Positions 1-4,882 of a stretch of DNA of 5,813 nt are shown piece after piece. The position numbers and the translations under genes were made by a program. Origin of the DNA: Candidatus Thiomargarita nelsonii (GTDB lineage Bacteria > Pseudomonadota > Gammaproteobacteria > Beggiatoales > Beggiatoaceae); assembly GCA_001640045.1 (NCBI GenBank), contig LUTY01002222.1, positions 1 through 5,813 of the forward strand. Direction: 5' to 3'. The notes beneath the pieces are model-generated. The model was not told where the DNA came from. It did not search any database and was given only the letters and a program-made list of their open reading frames with translations. The stretch's first letter is position 1. Each line of letters starts with the position of its first letter.

Positions 1-23
1 TGCATGTAATAAAGTTTGCAACT

Positions 24-56
24 AAACCTGCCAGGTTTTGAAAACCTGGCAGGTTT
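24..56. repeat. Perfect 16-bp inverted repeat (CCTGCCAGG hairpin)
   Basis: Two perfect 16-bp arms (24-39 and 41-56, left arm AAACCTGCCAGGTTTT) flank a single G. Either strand would fold into a very tight hairpin. No gene ends close by on the left within the window, so a terminator role for an upstream gene cannot be tested. It resembles the other CCTGC/GCAGG hairpins at 136-166 and 3299-3321, which suggests one dispersed repeat family. Confidence 0.8.
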
Positions 57-135
57 GCCTTTAAAGTTGACTAAGTTGTTTCATTCACGTTCCTAAGTGG
101 GTCAATCTGGAAATTTTAAAACAAAGATTTATTAA

Positions 136-166
136 GACCCGCAGGGTTGTCAAAACCCCGCAGGTC
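136..166. repeat. Imperfect inverted repeat (GACCYGC...GCRGGTC)
   Basis: Arms GACCCGCAGGGTT (136-148) and AACCCCGCAGGTC (154-166) are complementary at 11 of 13 positions around a five-base loop. The two mismatches replace what would be a perfect palindrome, consistent with decay of an inserted copy. The core CCCGCAGG is also an arm of the hairpin at 3299-3321. Confidence 0.65.
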
Positions 167-226
167 AAAAGACTCACCAAACTGCGAGTTTTTTTTATCG
201 TTCCCTTTACGACATTTCAATGCCAT

Positions 227-320
227 TAAGTTAAGCGCAAAGCGCTGCTTGGAACGAAATGGCACCGTTGAACGAATTTCCGTGCAAAGCAGTGCTTTGC
301 ACGTTTTTGTGCTTAACTTA
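227..320. repeat. Long foldback structure with nested hairpin
   Basis: TAAGTTAAGC (227-236) pairs perfectly with GCTTAACTTA (311-320). The next inner segments, 237-250 and 287-300, pair at 13 of 14 positions. The right arm carries an extra ten bases (301-310), which would bulge out. Nested in the right arm is a near-perfect small palindrome at 282-302 (GTGCAAAGCA, one G, TGCTTTGCAC). The whole could form a long stem if transcribed. Confidence 0.6.
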
Positions 321-350
321 TACTTAACTAGGCCATAAACTAAACGAAAC

Positions 351-435
351 TGTCATTTACTGGCGTTACCCGAGGTGCGACCAGCGAGAGAAATCTTTCA
401 ACGGCCAAAGATTCCTCACGAAGTTCGGAATGACA
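351..435. repeat. Short foldback repeat (TGTCATT...AATGACA)
   Basis: The ends TGTCATT (351-357) and AATGACA (429-435) are inverted copies. Near the centre, GAGAAATCTTT (388-398) pairs with AAAGATTCCTC (407-417) at 10 of 11 positions. The layout is that of a degenerate small non-coding repeat with complementary ends and an inner hairpin. No coding potential is seen. Confidence 0.5.
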
Positions 436-482
436 AAAGTGCAAATTGTGCCCGTGCTGAGTATAATGGCATTGAAACGGAG

Positions 483-507
483 TTTTCTGGTTCCCACGCG
501 CCAGCGT
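483..507 (+). repeat. GTTCCCACGCGCC repeat, isolated copy
   Basis: This 25-bp segment matches 1793-1817 at 24 of 25 positions and, in inverse orientation, the right end at 1941-1970. It is therefore a lone end of the element annotated at 1788-1970. I do not see a partner arm nearby, so it is probably a decayed or partial copy. Confidence 0.7.
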
Positions 508-551
508 CGTCACTATAGATTTTCAGAAAAATAATTTCAAAACCGCCAACA

Positions 552-573
552 GCCATGAGCTTTAGCTCATGGC
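552..573 (-). terminator. Hairpin after transporter gene, possible terminator
   Basis: GCCATGAGCT (552-561) and AGCTCATGGC (564-573) form a perfect 10-bp stem with a two-base loop. It starts ten bases past the stop codon of the minus-strand transporter gene. Read on the minus strand the stem is followed by TGTTGGCGGTTTT and later T-rich DNA, not by an immediate T-run. It could act as a transcription terminator or mRNA-stabilising hairpin, but it is not a textbook intrinsic terminator. Confidence 0.45.
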
Positions 574-582
574 GGTGCTAAT

Positions 583-1458
583 TCAATCCTTAACATTAAT
601 TTTATCAGTTTTTTGATTTTGAATGATGAGAAAACCTGCGACAATAATCAGCCCCCCACCGCTAAAAAACCATAAATCAATCACCTCATTCCAAAATAAC
701 CACCCATACAACGCAGCAAAAATCACAGAGACATAACCAAATGGGCCAATTTGAGCTGCAGGCGCCCGTTGATAGGCTTGTGTCATTAATAATTGTGCCA
801 CTGTCGCCAATATCGCTATCAGCAACAACAAAGCATATTCTTGCCAAGTCGGTGTTACCCAAGCCCACCACAGTGGTACCACTGAAACTAACATACTGAT
901 AAACGAAAAATAAAACACAATATGTATACTCGCCTCGGTGTCAGACATGCGCCGTATAGCCGACTTTGCCAGAGCTGCCAATAGACTGCCCATTAAAGCT
1001 ATCAAAACCACAGGAGAAAAAGTGACCATGCCTAGTTTTAAAATCACCACCACTCCGAAAAAACCAATTAAAATGGCCCAACGGATTTGCATTGGCACAG
1101 CCTCACCTAACCACCAAGCACAGATAATGGGAATAAAAAACGGCACAGTCATTCTAAACAAAACCGCTTCTGCTAAGGGCAAATGGGCATAGATATAGAA
1201 AAAACAATACATTGCACCTACACCAGACAGCGAACGCACTAGATGAAAGCGAAACGGTTGACTGTTTATTTTAGTCGTACCATGGCGTAGTATCCAAGGC
1301 AACAAAATCAGCACGACGAAAAAATTACGAAAGAAAACGAGGGATTCAGTGGGTAAATCGGTAGACAGCAGTTTGATAATCGCTGCCATTGAAGTGAATA
1401 ACAATTCAGAGATGATGATAAATATTATCCCTATCTGAAGACTTTGTCTATATCGCAT
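583..1458 (-). CDS. DMT-superfamily EamA transporter
   Basis: A 291-residue, very hydrophobic protein with about ten predicted transmembrane helices, at roughly residues 8-30, 38-57, 73-92, 97-118, 126-144, 147-166, 179-199, 207-224, 236-255 and 261-281. This is the two-repeat architecture of the drug/metabolite transporter (EamA) family, and the length is normal for it. Family-like features include the short charged turn after helix 4 (GEAVPMQ) and the end of repeat two, where WNEVIDLW leads into a glycine-rich last helix. EamA proteins sit in the inner membrane and move amino acids, nucleosides, S-adenosylmethionine or other small solutes. The substrate cannot be read from sequence. The ATG at 1456-1458 puts the first helix directly after a short basic N-terminus (MRYR), as expected. 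Only a weak purine-rich AGAAAG precedes it. The gene appears monocistronic, with a hairpin just downstream. Confidence 0.9.
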   Translation of the reverse strand: MRYRQSLQIGIIFIIISELLFTSMAAIIKLLSTDLPTESLVFFRNFFVVLILLPWILRHGTTKINSQPFRFHLVRSLSGVGAMYCFFYIYAHLPLAEAVLFRMTVPFFIPIICAWWLGEAVPMQIRWAILIGFFGVVVILKLGMVTFSPVVLIALMGSLLAALAKSAIRRMSDTEASIHIVFYFSFISMLVSVVPLWWAWVTPTWQEYALLLLIAILATVAQLLMTQAYQRAPAAQIGPFGYVSVIFAALYGWLFWNEVIDLWFFSGGGLIIVAGFLIIQNQKTDKINVKD

Positions 1459-1483
1459 CAGTATTCTTTCTGAGGTTATAAAT

Positions 1484-1539
1484 CAAGAAGTCGGCCAGAT
1501 TTATCTTGGACGTCCAAGATAAATCTGGCCGACTTCTTG
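1484..1539. repeat. Perfect 56-bp palindrome, no spacer
   Basis: Positions 1484-1511 and 1512-1539 are exact reverse complements, giving 28-bp arms with no central spacer. The centre is TTGGACGTCCAA. It lies 25 bp upstream of the transporter start and 8 bp past the stop of the kptA remnant. Half of it (GTCCAAGATAAATC, 1512-1525) recurs at 3326-3339, so it belongs to a dispersed repeat family. Transcribed, it would form a long stable hairpin and could terminate or insulate minus-strand transcription entering the transporter gene. Confidence 0.9.
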
Positions 1540-1547
1540 CCGTTTAA

Positions 1548-1676
1548 TTACTCAAAACTAAAGCGGATTTTTGAATTTTGTAAAATCTCAGCAACACTCG
1601 CCCAGCCATTTTTGTCTAAACTTAAACCAATGGATTGTGGCTTATGTCGCAGCACATAAGTACCGAACCATGACAT
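1548..1676 (-). pseudogene. kptA: kptA remnant (RNA 2'-phosphotransferase)
   Basis: From the ATG at 1674-1676 the minus strand reads MSWFGTYVLRHKP, then IGLSLDKNGWASVAEIL. This is the hallmark N-terminus of KptA/Tpt1 RNA 2'-phosphotransferases (typically SKFLSYVLRHKP...GLTLDENGW). The family transfers an internal RNA 2'-phosphate to NAD. The Arg-His of the LRH motif corresponds to two catalytic residues of yeast Tpt1. Only about 42 residues remain of the usual 180 or so, and the NAD-binding half is absent. The last residues, NSKIRFSFE before TAA, resemble a later KptA segment (DKKRFSF-like), suggesting an internal in-frame deletion of roughly 20 codons before the stop. The open frame runs on upstream to 1850, but that part is repeat-derived. 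Non-functional as an enzyme in all likelihood. Confidence 0.7.
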
Positions 1677-1787
1677 CAAACATTTTGCAGGAGCAGGTTG
1701 GGCGTTCCACCACTGCGTATGCAACCTTTCGGTTTCAACGTCAGGAGAAATCTGAAAAATATTGTAACGTTTTAGTGAGGCTCTGAA

Positions 1788-1970
1788 AACGTTTTTCTGG
1801 TTCCCACGCGCCGGCGTAGGCAACGAAATAACGGAGCTTGCGACGTTCAACTGCTCTCGCTTCGCTCGTTACTTCGTTTCGTGGTGAGCGAGATCAGCCA
1901 GTCTGGACGCGCCAGCGTCCTGTATCATCTCGGAGCAGCGACGCTGGCGCGTGGGAACGAGAAAAACGTT
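1788..1970. mobile_element. MITE-like element, 30-bp inverted ends
   Basis: The left end 1788-1817 and right end 1941-1970 are reverse complements at 28 of 30 positions (core GTTCCCACGCGCC / GGCGCGTGGGAAC), enclosing 123 bp. An internal 13-bp perfect inverted pair (1907-1919 with 1940-1952) makes a second, GC-rich hairpin at the right. A related single end lies at 483-507. No transposase is encoded and no clear target duplication is seen. Inverted ends, small size and multiple copies fit a miniature inverted-repeat element. The open frame at 1838-2035 is repeat DNA, not a gene. Confidence 0.6.
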
Positions 1971-2179
1971 ACGGACGGGGTTGCAAACCTACTTTATGCA
2001 CATATATTTTTAAATATTTTATTTTTAATATTTAAATGGACGGTTCAATACAATAAATGATTAATAATCAAATATTTAATTTATTTAAAACCATTGGAGT
2101 GCATAGAGTAGAGGTATTTTGTGGCCTTGGAAAGGTGCTATAATATTCCCCTCCAAAATCAACACATTGAGCTTAAATA
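1971..2179 (+). other. AT-rich intergenic region before glycosylase gene
   Basis: After the repeat element the DNA turns sharply AT-rich (about 2003-2092). It contains a 10-bp perfect inverted repeat, TTTAAATATT (2009-2018) with AATATTTAAA (2027-2036), separated by eight bases. AT-rich DNA of this kind upstream of a promoter can be intrinsically curved or bound by nucleoid proteins. No gene is present, and the promoter at 2117-2144 is listed separately. Confidence 0.55.
2117..2144 (+). promoter_or_regulatory. Extended -10 sigma70-type promoter
   Basis: A perfect TATAAT at 2139-2144 is preceded by TG one base upstream (2136-2137), the extended -10 arrangement that lessens the need for a good -35. 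The best -35-like hexamer, TTTTGT (2117-2122), is weak and 16 bp away. Transcription would begin near 2151, giving a leader of about 29 nt before the glycosylase ATG. Confidence 0.6.
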
Positions 2180-2710
2180 ATGGAAACGATATATAGTTTT
2201 GAGCCAATTGCTGATGCTAATGCAAAAGCACTTATATTGGGATCAATGCCCAGTGAATTATCCCTTAAATCAGCCCAGTATTATGCCTATCCACGAAACA
2301 GTTTTTGGATGATTATGGATACCTTATTCGGTGCCAATCCATCGCTACCCTATACAAAAAGAACCCAAATACTGTTATCAAAATCGCTTGCCTTGTGGGA
2401 TGTCTTAAAAGCCTGTAAGCGCAAAGGCAGTTTGGATGCCAATATTGACAACTCATCAATTATTGTGAACGATTTTGCTTCGTTTTATGCCCAACACCCT
2501 AAGCTCAAGTTTGTGTTTTTCAATGGAACCAAAGCAGAAAGTGTTTACAAAAAATATGTGTTTTCTACTATCATTTCGCATTTTCCAACAATCCAGTATA
2601 TGCGACTACCATCGACAAGTCCTGCTAATGCTTCACTGTCGAGGGAAGAAAAGCTAGCAAAGTGGCATGTGGTAAAAACAGCGGTAGAACAACTACAGCC
2701 GACTGTATAA
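2180..2710 (+). CDS. DNA-deoxyinosine glycosylase (UDG superfamily, HDG-type)
   Basis: A complete 176-residue protein matching the hypoxanthine-DNA glycosylase (family 6) branch of the uracil-DNA glycosylase superfamily. These enzymes cut the N-glycosidic bond of deaminated bases, chiefly hypoxanthine, starting base excision repair in the cytoplasm. Visible signatures: motif 1 GSMPS (21-25) followed by YYAYPRNSFW (34-43), where Asn40 sits at the position reported as catalytic in this family; ALWDVL (71-76); a buried strand ending FFNG (113-116); and motif 2 LPSTSPAN (143-150), which should contact DNA. The start is an ATG with a weak TGAG eight bases upstream, and family alignment supports it because the usual N-terminal F.PI.D motif begins at residue 7. 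A strong promoter lies just upstream. The last 18 bp overlap the end of the convergent HAD gene. Confidence 0.9.
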   Translation: METIYSFEPIADANAKALILGSMPSELSLKSAQYYAYPRNSFWMIMDTLFGANPSLPYTKRTQILLSKSLALWDVLKACKRKGSLDANIDNSSIIVNDFASFYAQHPKLKFVFFNGTKAESVYKKYVFSTIISHFPTIQYMRLPSTSPANASLSREEKLAKWHVVKTAVEQLQPTV

Positions 2711-3283
2711 CGAAATAAGGCGGCGTTCCCAAAACCGTAATGTCATAAAAAATAATTCAGAGACTGGACGTTTAGACAAAAGAACAATGGGGTGAGTGAT
2801 ATAAGTCACTGACACTTGAGCGATACAAGCCGCTAACGCCCCTGTCAATAATCGATCATCCACCAACATCACCGCCTCAGCAGGTTGCCCACTCAAAGCG
2901 ATAATTTTTTGTAAACCATCGGGATAGGGTTTCTTTTTCACATCGACAATGCACCGCACCCCAGGATAATGACGCTTAAAATAAGCAATGCGGCTTTCTA
3001 AAGGTTTATTAGATAAAACAAAGACTTGTTTTGGACCCAATCTGTTGATACACGCTTGTAGCCAAGGCTCTAATTCTTCGGCAGGCTCTGGCTCGCCATG
3101 CGCCGCCAACACTCCATCAAAGTCGAGTACTAAAACGGCAACTCCCTTAAGCTTAAGTGTGGCGATAGAGATTTTATCCAAACGTAAATGGCGGGGACTG
3201 GAATGGTAAATTTTTGCTAAGGCATGACGATAGCGGTGCAACATGCGTAAGCTGAAATGGATACGTTTTAATAGTTGCTGCAT
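2693..3283 (-). CDS. HAD-superfamily phosphatase, YqeG/GEP4-like
   Basis: Starting at the ATG at 3281-3283 the protein has 196 residues. HAD motifs occur in order: motif I DFDGV (nucleophile Asp54 and acid/base Asp56), motif II Ser91 in VLSNKP, motif III Lys118 in KKKPYPDG, and motif IV Asp142-Asp143 in LVDDRLLTG. The small size, absence of a large cap and the DDRLLTG motif resemble HAD-IIIA phosphatases of the YqeG/GEP4 group. Mitochondrial GEP4 dephosphorylates phosphatidylglycerophosphate; the bacterial substrate here is unknown. About 35 basic residues precede the domain, possibly membrane-associating. The frame extends 16 codons further to 3331, but those codons lie in a repeat hairpin, so the internal ATG is preferred. 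No good ribosome site is visible for either start. The gene follows the three paralogs on the same strand and overlaps the glycosylase gene tail-to-tail by 18 bp. Confidence 0.85.
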   Translation of the reverse strand: MQQLLKRIHFSLRMLHRYRHALAKIYHSSPRHLRLDKISIATLKLKGVAVLVLDFDGVLAAHGEPEPAEELEPWLQACINRLGPKQVFVLSNKPLESRIAYFKRHYPGVRCIVDVKKKPYPDGLQKIIALSGQPAEAVMLVDDRLLTGALAACIAQVSVTYITHPIVLLSKRPVSELFFMTLRFWERRLISLYSRL

Positions 3284-3298
3284 GATAATAGACCCATA

Positions 3299-3339
3299 CC
3301 TGCGGGTGGAAAGCCCGCAGGACATGTCCAAGATAAATC
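3299..3339. repeat. Composite repeat: GC hairpin plus half-palindrome
   Basis: CCTGCGGG (3299-3306) and CCCGCAGG (3314-3321) form an 8-bp GC stem with a 7-base loop. It is followed by GGACATGTCC (3320-3329) and AAGATAAATC, which reproduces half of the 56-bp palindrome at 1484-1539 apart from two inserted bases. It fills most of the gap between the third paralog and the HAD gene. On the minus strand it lies between them and could act as a partial terminator or an RNA processing site. Confidence 0.65.
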
Positions 3340-3341
3340 CT

Positions 3342-3761
3342 TTAAACTACAATTTCAGAAAACCACTTTGAGCCAAAGAACCCTCCTTCTTTAGCTTTCC
3401 AGTCATTCTCCACCATCATAAGTTTGAGGCGTTTTTTCATTTCAGGTTCAGGGAGCTTGCCTTTGCTGTGAGATTTGAAAATCGCCAAAGTATCTTCAAA
3501 CTCTCTTTTGTCAACTTTGCCATCATTGTGAGCAAAGGTATCCAACATCTCCTTGGCGCGTTCTTCTGCTTCCCGTTCAAGTACAAACCCCTTTTCCAAA
3601 GAGACTTGTCGGATGATGGCCTGGCCTTCTTCTATCCCCAATCCATTGCGAATGCCCTCTTCAAGGATTTTCTTTTCCTCTTGACGATCGATGTATTGAT
3701 CATCAAACACCTGAAGCATAATGTAATTAACAAACTGCTTTTTGACTTCTTCAGTTACCAT
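3342..3761 (-). CDS. Tandem paralog C, acidic-motif protein of unknown function
   Basis: A complete 139-residue, highly charged, predicted helical and soluble protein with no signal peptide or membrane segment. It is about 63% identical without gaps to paralog B (3858-4274) and similarly close to paralog A. Motif 1 is DDQYIDRQEEKKI (20-32), motif 2 is NDGKVDKREF (79-88), and the tail reads WKAKEGG followed by SKWF. The motif spacing, with helices around D/N-D-G-x-I/V-D-x-x-E, recalls TerB-like or degenerate EF-hand folds. The EF-hand loop lacks acidic residues at positions 1 and 3, so calcium binding is doubtful. A GGAG lies 11 bases upstream of the ATG. It is last of the three copies and has two extra C-terminal residues (VV). 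A weak hairpin with a T-run sits in its leader. Function unknown. Confidence 0.8.
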   Translation of the reverse strand: MVTEEVKKQFVNYIMLQVFDDQYIDRQEEKKILEEGIRNGLGIEEGQAIIRQVSLEKGFVLEREAEERAKEMLDTFAHNDGKVDKREFEDTLAIFKSHSKGKLPEPEMKKRLKLMMVENDWKAKEGGFFGSKWFSEIVV

Positions 3762-3778
3762 AGTAGTTGAGACTCCAT

Positions 3779-3804
3779 AAAAAAAAATCGCTCATATGAT
3801 GAGC
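3779..3804 (-). terminator. Hairpin plus T9 between paralogs B and C
   Basis: GCTCAT (3790-3795) and ATGAGC (3799-3804) form a 6-bp stem with a 3-base loop. On the minus strand it is followed after two bases by nine T (A-run 3779-3787). This is the shape of a weak intrinsic terminator, placed after paralog B and immediately before the ribosome site of paralog C, so it could lower expression of C. The ATGAGCAAAAAAA unit recurs at 3837-3849, followed by more A. Confidence 0.4.
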
Positions 3805-3857
3805 AAAAAAATTAACAGACATAACACCAATGTTACATGAGCAAAAAAAAAAATCCA

Positions 3858-4274
3858 TTAGATCGCTGAATACCACTTAGAACCAAATAAGCCCCCCTCT
3901 TTGGCTTTAAAACCGTTTTCCACCATAATCTGCTTGAGCCGTTTTTTTATTTCAGGTTGAGGCAATTTACCCTTACTGACTTTTTCAAACAGTGCAACAG
4001 CATCTTCAAACTCCTTTTTATCAACCTTTCCATCATTAGCCGCCGCTTTTTCTAGCAAATATTTAGCCCGATCATCTGCCTCCCTCTCAAGAACCCAACC
4101 CCTTTGCAAAGCCACTTCTTGAATGAGTGCTAAACTCTCTTCTACGCTTATGCCATTTTTGAGACCCACTTCAAGAATTCGCTTCTCTTCTTGACAATCA
4201 ATGTATTGATCATCAAACGCTTGAAGCGTGATAAATTCAACGAACTGAGCTTTGATCTGTTCTGAAATTGCCAT
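3858..4274 (-). CDS. Tandem paralog B, acidic-motif protein of unknown function
   Basis: A complete 138-residue paralog that aligns end to end with paralog A without gaps. Motif 1 is DDQYIDCQEEKRI (21-33), with Cys replacing the Arg of the other two copies. Motif 2 is NDGKVDKKEF (80-89). The tail from 122 reads FKAKEGG, then SKWYSAI. The first half (hydrophobic helix, then D-D-Q-x-I-D-x-x-E-E, then a second helix ending NG) fits the acidic helical repeat of TerB-like domains, by pattern only. A strong AGGAG lies eight bases before the ATG, so the start is secure. It is 83 bp downstream of paralog A's stop, with no clear promoter or terminator between them, so co-transcription with A is plausible. 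Function unknown. Confidence 0.85.
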   Translation of the reverse strand: MAISEQIKAQFVEFITLQAFDDQYIDCQEEKRILEVGLKNGISVEESLALIQEVALQRGWVLEREADDRAKYLLEKAAANDGKVDKKEFEDAVALFEKVSKGKLPQPEIKKRLKQIMVENGFKAKEGGLFGSKWYSAI

Positions 4275-4355
4275 CGTTTAAGCTCCTACCTAACTAAAAA
4301 AATACAACACGTTTTCCACACCATAAATGAATGAGTTTAATAAAGAAAGATCACA

Positions 4356-4772
4356 CTAGATAGCAGAAAACCACTTGCCAGCAAATAAGCCGCCCTCTTT
4401 GGCTTTCCAGCCATTATCCAGCATCATTTTCTTTAAGCGCCTTTTAAGCTCAGGTTCAGGTATTTTTCCTTTGCAAGCATCATTGAACATCGCTAAAGCA
4501 TTCTCAAATTCTTTATGATCAATAAAGCCATCATTGAGAGCATATTGCCGAATAATGTTTTTAGTATGTTCTTCGGCCTCCCTTTCAATCACCAAACATT
4601 TTTCGGCAGCCACATGTCTTATGATGGACAATCCGTCTTCGACGCGGAGTCCTCTCTTTATCCCCTCTTCAAGGATTTTTTTTTCTTCCTGACGATCTAT
4701 GTATTGATCATCATAAACCATTAGCATAATGTATTCAATAAATTGTTGTCTAATCTGTTCTGAAAGTTCCAT
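4356..4772 (-). CDS. Tandem paralog A, acidic-motif protein of unknown function
   Basis: A complete 138-residue protein and the first of the three copies in transcription order. Motif 1 is DDQYIDRQEEKKI (21-33), motif 2 NDGFIDHKEF (80-89), and the tail from 122 reads WKAKEGG, then GKWFSAI. The protein is rich in Lys, Glu and Asp with amphipathic helices and should be cytoplasmic. The middle (about 50-78) is the most divergent part of the family, while the two acidic motifs and the tail are nearly fixed, implying that these carry the function. AAGGAG lies eight bases before the ATG. It is divergent from sucC across 110 bp, so control elements for both probably lie there. I do not recognise a named family; TerB-like or EF-hand-like are the nearest patterns. 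Function unknown. Confidence 0.85.
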   Translation of the reverse strand: MELSEQIRQQFIEYIMLMVYDDQYIDRQEEKKILEEGIKRGLRVEDGLSIIRHVAAEKCLVIEREAEEHTKNIIRQYALNDGFIDHKEFENALAMFNDACKGKIPEPELKRRLKKMMLDNGWKAKEGGLFAGKWFSAI

Positions 4773-4822
4773 AGTCGCTGCTCCTTGACGAGGCTAAGAT
4801 CTTTATTCCCAATGATGATCTT

Positions 4823-4831
4823 TGCTAAAAT
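4823..4831 (+). promoter_or_regulatory. Possible extended -10 for sucC
   Basis: TGC-TAAAAT (TG at 4823-4824, hexamer 4826-4831) lies in the 110-bp divergent region and would start transcription about 45 bases before the sucC ATG. The matching -35 (TTATTC, 4803-4808, 17-bp spacing) is poor, so this is a tentative call. No convincing minus-strand promoter for paralog A was found. Confidence 0.3.
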
Positions 4832-4882
4832 GATCAAGTTATTCCAAAATACACACTCTGAACAGCAGAGACACAAACCCAA

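Larger units (their letters stand above)
215..477. repeat. MITE-like composite with 14-bp inverted ends
   Basis: TTTCAATGCCATTA at 215-228 is repeated exactly in inverted orientation at 464-477, bounding a 263-bp block. Inside lie two further foldback structures: 227-320 and 351-435. A perfect 14-bp inverted pair this close is unlikely by chance. No open frame inside looks protein-coding and no target-site duplication is obvious, so the mobile-element reading is inference. Confidence 0.5.
1..582. other. Gene-free repeat island
   Basis: I see no credible coding sequence in this stretch. The one open frame of note (147-338) starts with TTG inside an inverted repeat, lacks a ribosome binding site and is made of repeat DNA. 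The region holds at least five inverted-repeat structures, listed separately: 24-56, 136-166, 215-477 (outer arms), 227-320 and 351-435. It also holds a GTTCCCACGCGCC-type repeat at 483-507 and a hairpin at 552-573 next to the transporter gene. Stacked short palindromes like these are typical of miniature mobile or REP-like elements accumulating between genes. Confidence 0.7.

Noticed and set aside
179..196. AAACT-GCG-AGTTT followed by a T-run, as an intrinsic terminator
   Set aside because: The stem is only five AT-rich pairs and no gene ends upstream of it.
147..338. Open frame of 63 codons on the plus strand
   Set aside because: It starts with TTG inside an inverted repeat, lacks a ribosome binding site, and its sequence is made of the foldback repeats at 136-166 and 227-320.
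1..582. CRISPR array
   Set aside because: The repeats are inverted and irregular in length and spacing; there are no regularly spaced direct repeats and no cas genes.
1838..2035. Open frame of 65 codons on the plus strand
   Set aside because: It lies mostly in the inverted-repeat element at 1788-1970, is Arg/Ser-rich low-quality sequence and has no recognisable domain.
3284..3331. Sixteen-codon N-terminal extension of the HAD phosphatase
   Set aside because: These codons are the GC hairpin repeat at 3299-3321; the conserved-looking protein begins at the ATG at 3281-3283.
3468..3770. Open frames antisense to the paralogs (also 4515-4724)
   Set aside because: They are Phe/Leu-rich mirror frames of the Lys/Glu-rich paralogs and recur only because the sense genes are paralogous.
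3342..4772. Calling the three paralogs calmodulin-like EF-hand calcium proteins
   Set aside because: Loop positions 1 and 3 lack acidic residues in all three copies, so a canonical calcium site is not supported.
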